From an archaeon UBA168 (lineage in GTDB: Archaea; Thermoproteota; Thermoprotei_A; Marsarchaeales; UBA168): a stretch of 6,203 nt of DNA. Positions 1 to 4,492 of the stretch are shown piece after piece; position 1 is the first letter of the stretch, and every line of letters starts with the position of its first letter. Below the pieces are notes generated by a model that had not been told where the DNA came from, ran no database searches, and was given only the letters and a program-made list of their open reading frames with translations. Location: assembly GCA_002507085.1 (NCBI GenBank), contig DAYW01000048.1:1-6203 (forward strand), read 5' to 3'. The position numbers and the translations under genes were made by a program.

Positions 1-264
1 CAAAGTGCCATCTATGACAACTAGGTTTGATTGGCGCGGATTTCCGTATGAAAGAAATCCCAATCTCTCCAGATCGAATCTCGGGCCGGAAGCTGCTGCC
101 AACTCGGTCCCACAACACGCAGTGACCAAATAAGCGGGCCAAAGAGAGTATGAGTAACCCCATGTGATCATCTTGTTGGCGATCCTGTTGCTCTTTATGA
201 ACTGAGCAGCCTTCTTGGCAACCTGATCCAAGTTCCCCAAGTAGAAGCTTCCCTCTTCTTCCAA
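1..264 (-). CDS. nuoB: NADH-quinone oxidoreductase subunit B (NuoB), N-terminal part, cut by window edge
   Basis: This is a peripheral-arm subunit of respiratory complex I (or an Fpo-like relative) that carries iron-sulfur cluster N2, the last electron carrier before quinone, at the membrane interface. The 88 visible codons contain the family core: a WP motif at about residues 42-43, the adjacent cysteine pair C50-C51 within ACCGTEL, then GPRFDLERLGF (60-70) and NPRQSNLVVIDGT (75-87). The cysteine pair supplies two of the four N2 ligands; the other two would lie beyond the window. The best start I see is TTG at 264, one base after the nuoA stop; another in-frame TTG at 282 would overlap nuoA. 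There is no ATG before residue 32. The tight spacing indicates co-transcription and probable translational coupling with nuoA. The family is clear; the exact start is not. Confidence 0.9.
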   Translation of the reverse strand, partial: MEEEGSFYLGNLDQVAKKAAQFIKSNRIANKMITWGYSYSLWPAYLVTACCGTELAAASGPRFDLERLGFLSYGNPRQSNLVVIDGTL

Positions 265-265
265 G

Positions 266-640
266 CTAATCGCCTTCGGCAAGCGAACGAGCGCCGCGCA
301 CGGCAAGCGCCATTATGATGATCCCAGCCAAAAGCGTTGAGATCCAGGCCGAGGTAACCGAGCCCGCGGACATGGAAACTATGAACAAGAAAATGGCAAA
401 GGGCTCAGCGATTATAAACATGAGCAGATAAGGGTAGTACTGCATCGAGAAGAACCCCCTGGAGTTACCAACAGGCGCATTTCCGCTTTCAAACCTCTTC
501 CTCTTCATGGGATGCTCCGGTCCCGCAAGGGCTTTCCCTATCAGGAGGACGAGCACGGGGGCCACCACGCCTATCACTAGTATTATGCCGACCCCCAGAA
601 CGGAATCAGCCCAACTCGGCATATGATGATGATGATTCAT
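266..640 (-). CDS. nuoA: NADH-quinone oxidoreductase subunit A (NuoA)
   Basis: This is a small membrane subunit of complex I that lies at the junction of the peripheral and membrane arms, beside the quinone channel. At 124 aa it has the usual length, with three hydrophobic segments at about 13-36, 67-90 and 96-115. The family signature FESGNAPVG (50-58) is followed by RGFFSMQYYPYLLMF. In bacterial NuoA a conserved acidic pair (D79/E81 in E. coli) follows; here only one acid (E79, in AEPFAIFLF) remains at that place. The N-terminus has four consecutive histidines (residues 3-6, repeated CAT codons). M7 is an alternative start, which would remove the histidine run. nuoB follows immediately, and the first gene on the other side (744) is divergent, so this is probably the first gene of the nuo operon. 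Confidence 0.93.
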   Translation of the reverse strand: MNHHHHMPSWADSVLGVGIILVIGVVAPVLVLLIGKALAGPEHPMKRKRFESGNAPVGNSRGFFSMQYYPYLLMFIIAEPFAIFLFIVSMSAGSVTSAWISTLLAGIIIMALAVRGARSLAEGD

Positions 641-659
641 TAGTTAAGCTTTTTCATAT

Positions 660-679
660 GTTATCGCTTAGGAGATAAC
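660..679. promoter_or_regulatory. Perfect 6-bp inverted repeat between divergent nuoA and the E1-like gene, possible operator
   Basis: GTTATC (660-665) and GATAAC (674-679) form a perfect dyad with an 8-base spacer in the 103-base divergent intergenic region. It lies 20-39 bases upstream of the nuoA start, where the TATA element of a leaderless or short-leader nuoA transcript would be. A dimeric repressor bound here could block nuoA transcription. The binding role is inference; only the symmetry is seen. Confidence 0.3.
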
Positions 680-743
680 CGTCAAAAACTCGTGAAAAGT
701 CCTTGCGAGAGAAAAGCCGATAAAGAGATAAGCGCTAACGCGC

Positions 744-1589
744 ATGTTATCCATGTATTACGGGCCCGACCTGCTGCGCTTTGACAGGCAACTCCTTCTC
801 ATAGGAAGAGAAGCGCAGCTCAAGCTTAGAGATGCTAGAGTGGCGATAGTGGGCGTGGGCGGACTGGGATCCAACGTCGCCATGCAACTCGCCGCCATGG
901 GCGTCGGTCACCTCGTGCTTATGGACTTCGATGAGGTTGAGCTCACGAACATACACAGGCAGCCGCTCTACGATGAAAGCGACGTAAAAAAGCCAAAAGC
1001 CATAGCAGCAGCTCAAAAGCTTGTCAAGATCAACTCTAAAATCGAGGTCATCCCAGTCGTTGGGCGCTTTGAGCAGAACGCCTACCGCATAGAAAACGTC
1101 AACGTGATAGTCGACGGACTGGACTCGATAAGCGCTCGTTTGCTACTCAATGCCTTTGCGGTGAAGTTTAACATACCTTACGTTTTTGCGTCGGTCGAGG
1201 GATATTACGGCAACGTTTCAACGATACTGCCCAGGAAGACGGCATGCCTAAGGTGTTTTATGCCTACAGGAAGGGGTGACGAAAAAGCCTGCGCCCATGG
1301 AGTCTATCCTCCAGCGGTCTTCATGGCTTCCGCAATTGAAGCATCAGAGACCGTATCAGTTATAATTAACGGGATTTCGCCGCTTGCAGGCAAGCTCCTC
1401 GTGTTCGACGCCTCATCATACGCTTTCGACGTCACAGATCTAAAAAGAAATCCAAGCTGCCCCGTTTGTGGTGATCAAGGTGGACCCGCTCGAGGTAATA
1501 AGAAGCATGTACCAGTGGCAGGGTCCGCCCATTGCAAAGGACCCTCTTTTCGGCCTAATAGGGATTGTGCTGAGCCAGCACACCAGTGA
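744..1589 (+). CDS. E1-like adenylyltransferase of the ThiF/MoeB/HesA family (UbaA-like)
   Basis: These enzymes adenylate the C-terminal glycine of a ubiquitin-fold sulfur carrier or modifier (MoaD, ThiS, archaeal SAMP/Urm1 type) for molybdopterin, thiamin or tRNA thiolation, or for protein conjugation. The Rossmann ATP site is GVGGLG (37-42), with D61 at the end of the next strand, R72 in NIHRQ, K85 in KKPK and D124 in VDGLD. Two zinc CxxC pairs are present: CLRC (168-171) and CPVC (239-242). C183 in ACAHGV matches the position of the family's catalytic cysteine. There is no rhodanese domain. MoeB-type proteins end just after the second CxxC; here the frame continues 38 residues (244-281) inside the start of nth, giving a 122-base overlap. 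That tail looks like out-of-frame translation. The start may be ATG 744 or ATG 753. The carrier-protein partner is not in this window. Confidence 0.88.
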   Translation: MLSMYYGPDLLRFDRQLLLIGREAQLKLRDARVAIVGVGGLGSNVAMQLAAMGVGHLVLMDFDEVELTNIHRQPLYDESDVKKPKAIAAAQKLVKINSKIEVIPVVGRFEQNAYRIENVNVIVDGLDSISARLLLNAFAVKFNIPYVFASVEGYYGNVSTILPRKTACLRCFMPTGRGDEKACAHGVYPPAVFMASAIEASETVSVIINGISPLAGKLLVFDASSYAFDVTDLKRNPSCPVCGDQGGPARGNKKHVPVAGSAHCKGPSFRPNRDCAEPAHQ

Positions 1590-2130
1590 TAAAAACGCCT
1601 GGGCCGCAGAAAGGAATCTCGAACGGCTTTATCGCAGTGCAGCTGATCTGGCAAAGGCCAGCGTTACTGATATTAGCAGCGCGATAAGGCAAGCTGGCAT
1701 GCAACATGAGAAGGCGACCGTAATACACGAGCTTGCGTCCCAGGAGCTTCTGGACGGGCTGATCTCCAGATCTCTGGATATGCCCTGGGAAAAAGTCAGG
1801 GATGAGCTGAAGGCCATAAGAGGGATAGGTGAAAAAACAGCTGACGTTTTCTGCATGATTTACCTAAATGCCCCAGTACTGCCCATCGACGTTCACGTAA
1901 AAAGGGTGAGCCAAAGGCTTGAGCTAACGAAAGCAAATGATTATGAAGGGATACAGGCAGACCTGCATAAGCTGGTCCCTGAGGGCAAAAGAAAGGCAAC
2001 ACACTTTTCTATGATAAGGTTTGGACGCGAGGTTTGTAAGGCAAGGGGACCAAGGTGCCGTGAATGCCCCCTCAATTCTGTGTGCCCTTGGTACTCATCA
2101 AATGCAAAATCGCAAGCAGATCTTCCATAA
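1468..2130 (+). CDS. nth: Endonuclease III (DNA glycosylase/AP lyase)
   Basis: This base-excision-repair enzyme removes oxidised pyrimidines and nicks the abasic site by beta-elimination. The 220-aa protein contains VLSQHTSDKNA (34-44), the helix-hairpin-helix at about 115-133 (KAIRGIGEKTADVF) with catalytic lysine K123, and catalytic aspartate D141 in PIDVHV. A C-terminal 4Fe-4S loop has cysteines 190, 197, 200 and 206, the family's C-x6-C-x2-C-x5-C spacing. Possible starts are GTG 1468, GTG 1471, GTG 1480 and ATG 1507. Family length favours one of the first two, which coincide with the point where the upstream E1-like protein would normally end. The 3' end overlaps the convergent uracil-DNA glycosylase gene by 59 bases. 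A ferredoxin-like electron donor is not needed for the lyase; the cluster is structural or redox-sensing. Confidence 0.95.
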   Translation: MVIKVDPLEVIRSMYQWQGPPIAKDPLFGLIGIVLSQHTSDKNAWAAERNLERLYRSAADLAKASVTDISSAIRQAGMQHEKATVIHELASQELLDGLISRSLDMPWEKVRDELKAIRGIGEKTADVFCMIYLNAPVLPIDVHVKRVSQRLELTKANDYEGIQADLHKLVPEGKRKATHFSMIRFGREVCKARGPRCRECPLNSVCPWYSSNAKSQADLP

Positions 2131-2632
2131 AATAAGATCTTAGGGCAGGGTTCCTCAGCATGGCAGCTGGGTGAAACGTAACCCTTGCAGGTACGCCTTG
2201 GACCGTGAACTCCTTCTTCCTAAGAGAGACCACGGAACGCTTTCCAAGAAGGGCATAAGCGGCGCTACTCCCCATCATTAGAACAGCCAAGGGCCGGACC
2301 AACTCGATTTCCTCCAACAAATATGGTCTGCAAGCTGCGATTTCTTCGGATTTCGGCCTTCTGTTACCAGGGGGACGGCACTTGACGGCGTTTGTTATGT
2401 AAACGCCTTCTCTTGAAAGCCCAGCTGCCGATAGAAAACTTTCAAGCAGTTTGCCAGCCCTACCCACAAAAGGCCTGCCTTGCAAGTCTTCATCTCTTCC
2501 AGGAGCCTCGCCGACGAGCATCAAACCGCCCGTTGCGCCCTCTCCCGGAACGGCTTTTGTCCTAGTTTGCCAGAGGGAGCACGACCTGCATTTCTCGACT
2601 TGGCGCCTGACTTCCTCTAAGCTGCCATGCAT
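2072..2632 (-). CDS. udg: Uracil-DNA glycosylase, family 4 (4Fe-4S type)
   Basis: It excises uracil arising from cytosine deamination or misincorporation, the entry step of base-excision repair. Numbering from the chosen ATG at 2632 (186 aa, close to the usual 190-200): cysteines C15 and C18 (EKCRSCSLW), active-site motif GEAPGRDED (41-49), FVGRAGK (55-61), NAVKCRPPGNRRP with C84, C101 in AACRPYL, and the second active-site motif HPAA (154-157). The four cysteines are the Fe-S ligands. The frame is open upstream to ATG 2839, but the 69 extra residues have no family counterpart. Known members begin about 13-15 residues before the first cysteine, as from 2632, and a TTAA promoter core lies 24-25 bases upstream of that ATG. 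ATG 2644 is the next alternative. Its last 59 bases overlap nth tail to tail. Confidence 0.93.
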   Translation of the reverse strand: MHGSLEEVRRQVEKCRSCSLWQTRTKAVPGEGATGGLMLVGEAPGRDEDLQGRPFVGRAGKLLESFLSAAGLSREGVYITNAVKCRPPGNRRPKSEEIAACRPYLLEEIELVRPLAVLMMGSSAAYALLGKRSVVSLRKKEFTVQGVPARVTFHPAAMLRNPALRSYFMEDLLAILHLMSTKGTQN

Positions 2633-2652
2633 AGTTGCAAGCATCGCGCGCC

Positions 2653-2659
2653 ATTTAAG
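2653..2659 (-). promoter_or_regulatory. TATA-like promoter element of the uracil-DNA glycosylase gene
   Basis: On the minus strand the element reads CTTAAAT, its TTAA core centred about 24.5 bases before ATG 2632. This is the spacing expected for an archaeal TATA box serving a leaderless transcript. It supports the downstream start over ATG 2839, which would put the element inside the coding sequence. Confidence 0.45.
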
Positions 2660-2937
2660 TGACGCGCTACCGCAGGCGAGCCCGCTTGCTTCCAAGGGCA
2701 ATTCTGAAATGGTCCTCGTACATCCCACATACAAGAGCAAGCGTTTCCGTGGACTGAAAAGCCCATCCGTGACGACGATTTGCCGTAACAGGTTGCCTGC
2801 AAAGACTGCCCCGGTGAAAATCGGCATGAGCTTCTTCACATAAGGCCTGATCGGATTTCAAGAAACGCTGTAAAGGCTCGAGGTAGCGATCTCATCGCGA
2901 TATTATGCCGATTGCGACGACACGGCTCAAGCTTACG
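2660..2937. other. Divergent intergenic stretch, no convincing gene
   Basis: Frames of both flanking genes stay open into this stretch (minus to 2839, plus from 2905), but the extra residues match neither family. A short perfect dyad, GCGAT-CTC-ATCGC, lies at 2886-2898. I see no tRNA, C/D-box pair or ribosome-binding site. It most likely holds only divergent control sequence, or a short transcript I cannot recognise. Confidence 0.35.
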
Positions 2938-2949
2938 AAATTTTTTTTA
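2938..2949 (+). promoter_or_regulatory. AT-rich promoter element upstream of upp
   Basis: AAATTTTTTTTA (three A, eight T, one A) lies about 30 bases upstream of the GTG at 2977, roughly where a TATA box would be for a short-leader upp transcript. It is the only strongly AT-rich tract nearby. If the gene began at ATG 2905, the tract would be coding (two phenylalanines), which seems less likely. Confidence 0.35.
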
Positions 2950-2976
2950 GCTACCGCAATTTCTTACCGGTACATA

Positions 2977-3633
2977 GTGACGAAACGCATAGATGGCGTC
3001 ACGGTTCTCGACAACCCATTCTTGCAGAAGCTGCTAACAGCACTTCGCGACAAGAACACAAATCAGGAGATGTTCAGACAGCAGTTAAGGAGAATAGGTG
3101 TGTTTATGGGCTACGAGCTCTGTCGGTTTCTTGAAACGCGGAGTGTAGAGGTCGAAACCCCAATGCAGGTCAAAGCCAAAGGGGTCGACATACCAGATCT
3201 TGACAACACCGTTTTGATATCGGTGCTAAGGGCGTCCTTGCCGATGACTGATGGGCTGCTCGAGGTATTTTCGTCGGCAAAGGTTGGCTTCGTGGTCGCC
3301 AGGAGACGCGAGGCCGACGCAGGGCCCTCAACAATAGACACCGAGATTTACTACGTTAACGTCCCCAACACGGACAACAAGCTCGTGATATTGGCCGACC
3401 CGATGCTAGCCACAGGCTCCACGATCAAGCGCGTGCTGCCCAAAGTACTGGAGATGGGCAAACCCTCAAAGGTCGTCATCATGACGCTTATAGCATCCGA
3501 ATACGGTTTGTCGGCCATAAGAAGGGAGTTTCCCAATGCGCAACTCTTTACAGCAGCTGTTGACCCGTCACTTGATCAAAAGGGGTTTATAATACCTGGA
3601 CTTGGAGACGCTGGGGATAGGTCGTTTAGCTGA
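2977..3633 (+). CDS. upp: Uracil phosphoribosyltransferase
   Basis: This pyrimidine-salvage enzyme converts uracil and PRPP to UMP and diphosphate in the cytoplasm. Numbering from GTG 2977 (218 aa): the family N-terminus GVTVLDNP, VLRASLPMTDG at 83-93, the PRPP loop LADPMLATGSTI at 139-150, and the uracil-binding C-terminus PGLGDAGDRSF at 207-217. The frame is open to ATG 2905, but the 24 extra residues (hydrophobic, partly encoded by a T8 tract) have no counterpart in archaeal UPRTs, which begin a few residues before VLDNP. GTG 2977 gives the usual length. Archaeal members are allosterically controlled by GTP and CTP; nothing here shows whether this one is. It stands alone, divergent from the glycosylase gene, with a tRNA gene 35 bases downstream on the same strand. 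Confidence 0.93.
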   Translation: MTKRIDGVTVLDNPFLQKLLTALRDKNTNQEMFRQQLRRIGVFMGYELCRFLETRSVEVETPMQVKAKGVDIPDLDNTVLISVLRASLPMTDGLLEVFSSAKVGFVVARRREADAGPSTIDTEIYYVNVPNTDNKLVILADPMLATGSTIKRVLPKVLEMGKPSKVVIMTLIASEYGLSAIRREFPNAQLFTAAVDPSLDQKGFIIPGLGDAGDRSFS

Positions 3634-3642
3634 AGCGATAAG

Positions 3643-3649
3643 GTTAAAG
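3643..3649 (+). promoter_or_regulatory. TATA-like element of tRNA-Val
   Basis: GTTAAAG, with its TTAA core centred about 23.5 bases before the tRNA 5' end, lies just after the upp stop. The position fits a promoter giving a very short leader. Read-through from upp is also possible. Confidence 0.35.
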
Positions 3650-3668
3650 AGTCCTGCCAAGAATTCTT

Positions 3669-3742
3669 GGGCCGATCGTCTAGTCTGGTAGGACGCTGCC
3701 TTGACATGGCAGAGGTCAGGAGTTCAAGTCTCCTTCGGCCCA
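3669..3742 (+). tRNA. tRNA-Val (anticodon GAC)
   Basis: A complete 74-base cloverleaf with no intron and no encoded CCA. Acceptor GGGCCGA (3669-3675) pairs fully with TCGGCCC (3735-3741); the discriminator A is 3742. The D arm is GTCT/GGAC. The anticodon stem CTGCC/GGCAG encloses loop TTGACAT, placing GAC at 3703-3705, which reads GUC and GUU valine codons. The T arm is AGGAG/CTCCT with loop TTCAAGT. The gene is convergent with tRNA-Gly, 44 bases away. Confidence 0.96.
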
Positions 3743-3763
3743 CTTAAATTCTATGCGACTCGG

Positions 3764-3773
3764 ATTTTCATTT
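3764..3773 (+). terminator. T-rich tract after tRNA-Val
   Basis: ATTTTCATTT lies 21 bases downstream of tRNA-Val, in the short gap before the convergent tRNA-Gly. Archaeal termination often uses T-rich tracts without a hairpin. The tract is short and interrupted, so this is weak. Confidence 0.25.
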
Positions 3774-3786
3774 GTCAGAATCGATA

Positions 3787-3870
3787 TGCGGCCGCCGGGA
3801 TTTGAACCCGGGTCAGTGCCGCTCTGCTGATTTGGCAGGGCACCGTCCTACCAGGCTAGACTACGACCGC
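3787..3870 (-). tRNA. tRNA-Gly (anticodon GCC) with an 11-base intron at 37/38
   Basis: On the minus strand, acceptor GCGGTCG pairs with CGGCCGC (one U-G pair). The D arm is GTCT/GGAC, the anticodon stem GTGCC/GGCAC, the T arm CCGGG/CCCGG with loop TTCAAAT, and the discriminator A is at 3787. The anticodon loop has 18 bases instead of 7. Placing an intron AATCAGCAGAG (3832-3822) after position 37 leaves the mature loop CTGCCAC, with GCC at 3836-3834 and U33 and purine 37 in place. Loop bases CTGC (32-35) pair with intron bases GCAG, giving the central 4-bp helix next to a 3-base 3' bulge, as the archaeal splicing endonuclease needs; the 5' bulge merges with the terminal loop (a relaxed bulge-helix-loop form). 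Total length is 84 bases (73 mature); CCA is not encoded. Confidence 0.95.
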
Positions 3871-3894
3871 CTACCACTTTTCTTTCCGCACCGC

Positions 3895-3908
3895 CTTAAG
3901 ATTTTATC
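3895..3908 (-). promoter_or_regulatory. TATA-like promoter region of tRNA-Gly
   Basis: On the minus strand GATAAAAT is followed by CTTAAG. The TTAA core is centred about 27.5 bases upstream of the tRNA 5' end at 3870, a normal archaeal TATA position for a transcript that begins at or near the tRNA. Confidence 0.45.
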
Positions 3909-4018
3909 GGTTCATATGGCCTTGCTCACGGGTAACCAGCTATGAGGTACCCTAAAGCTTCATGAGCTTCACTTTTCTCGCCCCCGCCAGAGGCCTTTTA
4001 CAGGGGCTGGAGGCCGAC
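3909..4018. other. Intergenic stretch with several inverted repeats
   Basis: No gene is recognised. Three self-complementary units follow one another. At 3930-3952, GGGTA/TACCC plus CC/GG has a one-base bulge. At 3955-3969, AAGCT-TCATG-AGCTT is a perfect 5-bp stem followed by a T-rich stretch. At 3980-4010 a GC-rich unit can pair GCCCC with GGGGC, or CCAG with CTGG. They could be terminator-like or part of a structured RNA. A 47-codon ATG frame (3962-4105) crosses the region but looks non-coding. Confidence 0.3.
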
Positions 4019-4027
4019 CTTATAAAG
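4019..4027 (+). promoter_or_regulatory. Strong TATA box in the gap before rpl31e
   Basis: CTTATAAAG is the best TATA-box match in the window, but no open frame or tRNA begins about 26 bases downstream. It predicts a transcript start near 4049, well before the separate rpl31e promoter. The core is nearly symmetrical, so it could also work leftward. Confidence 0.4.
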
Positions 4028-4048
4028 GCACGGGCTTCTCACACCAAG

Positions 4049-4130
4049 CACCTCCATACAAGAAAGCCCGGCATTGCGTGCGCATCCTTTGGCTCTGCAC
4101 CGTGAGTGCTGCGTACCCCGCAAAAGATAA
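4049..4130 (+). ncRNA. Candidate small structured RNA of unknown family
   Basis: Downstream of the TATA box at 4019-4027 is a long imperfect hairpin. TTGC (4074-4077) pairs with GCAA (4120-4123); after a CCC bulge, GTGCGCA (4078-4084) pairs with TGCGTAC (4110-4116) with one G-U pair; an inner stem GCAC/GTGC (4097-4109) is capped by CGTGA behind a 12-base one-sided bulge. An upstream 7-bp stem, CGGGCTT (4031-4037) with AAGCCCG (4064-4070), would be cut by the predicted start near 4049. I find no tRNA, 5S, SRP, RNase P or C/D-box signature. An AGATAA after the stem resembles an H/ACA box only loosely. The transcript ends given are guesses; it could instead be an untranslated leader. Confidence 0.22.
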
Positions 4131-4132
4131 AG

Positions 4133-4138
4133 CTTAAT
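4133..4138 (+). promoter_or_regulatory. TATA-like promoter element of rpl31e
   Basis: CTTAAT, with its TTAA core centred 24.5 bases before ATG 4160, has exactly the same spacing as at the glycosylase gene. It suggests a leaderless rpl31e transcript and therefore the start of the translation operon here. Confidence 0.45.
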
Positions 4139-4159
4139 CCACACGACATTCAGTATAAT

Positions 4160-4492
4160 ATGCCCGAGCAAAAGGAATACGTGATATCGCTTAAATCGGC
4201 AAAGTTCAAGCACGGCAAAAAGAGAGCACCTCACGCGATCCGCATACTTGAAGAGGCCATAAAGAGGAGGATAAAAGAGGGCGAGGTTAAGATCGATCCA
4301 GAGCTGAACTCCTTCGTGTGGAGCAAAGGTATTAGAAATTTCCCGAAGAGGGTTGAAGTGGTTGCGGAAAGAGAGAAGAGCGATGAGCCATGGATCGTGA
4401 AGCTGAAAACTCAAAAGGCCGAAGCCCCAAAAAGCGAGGAAGGAGCTAAAAAGGAAGGGGCTTCAGGTGAGTCTATTGCACAAGGCAATTAG
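4160..4492 (+). CDS. rpl31e: Large ribosomal subunit protein eL31 (L31e)
   Basis: This protein of the 50S subunit, found in archaea and eukaryotes, lies near the peptide-exit tunnel. The 110-aa product shows the family pattern: EYVISLKSAKF, KRAPHAIRILEEAIKRRIKEGEVKIDPELN, then VWSKGIRNFPKRVEVVAERE and a final strand WIVKLK. After about residue 82 a Lys/Glu/Ala-rich tail is probably disordered; many archaeal homologues stop earlier. ATG 4160 is preferred over upstream GTG 4106 because family homology begins there and a TTAA element precedes it. The 3' end overlaps the aIF6 frame by 26 bases when aIF6 starts at GTG 4467. Archaeal rpl31e is often preceded by rpl39e; no L39e sequence is visible upstream here. 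Confidence 0.93.
   Translation: MPEQKEYVISLKSAKFKHGKKRAPHAIRILEEAIKRRIKEGEVKIDPELNSFVWSKGIRNFPKRVEVVAEREKSDEPWIVKLKTQKAEAPKSEEGAKKEGASGESIAQGN

Noticed and set aside
744..1589. E1 of a eukaryote-like ubiquitin operon as described in Caldiarchaeum
   Set aside because: No ubiquitin, E2, RING or Rpn11-like gene is next to it, and its short MoeB-like form fits sulfur-carrier activation equally well.
2633..2839. N-terminal extension of the uracil-DNA glycosylase (ATG 2839)
   Set aside because: The 69 residues have no counterpart in the family, and the promoter element and family length favour ATG 2632.
3741..3787. Attachment site or integrated element at the tRNA pair
   Set aside because: There is no integrase and no repeated tRNA 3' end nearby; the region between the two tRNAs is only 44 bases.
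3909..4018. RNase P RNA-like string on the minus strand (GAGCAAGGCC near 3920)
   Set aside because: Only this short piece resembles a conserved region; the other universally conserved RNase P regions are missing and tRNA-Gly lies immediately downstream.
3962..4105. 47-codon ATG frame on plus in the gap before rpl31e
   Set aside because: It has no recognisable family, no promoter at the right distance, and it crosses a strong TATA box and two stem-loops; its composition does not look coding.
3998..4414. 138-codon minus-strand frame opposite rpl31e
   Set aside because: It is the antisense shadow of rpl31e, with no family resemblance and no promoter.
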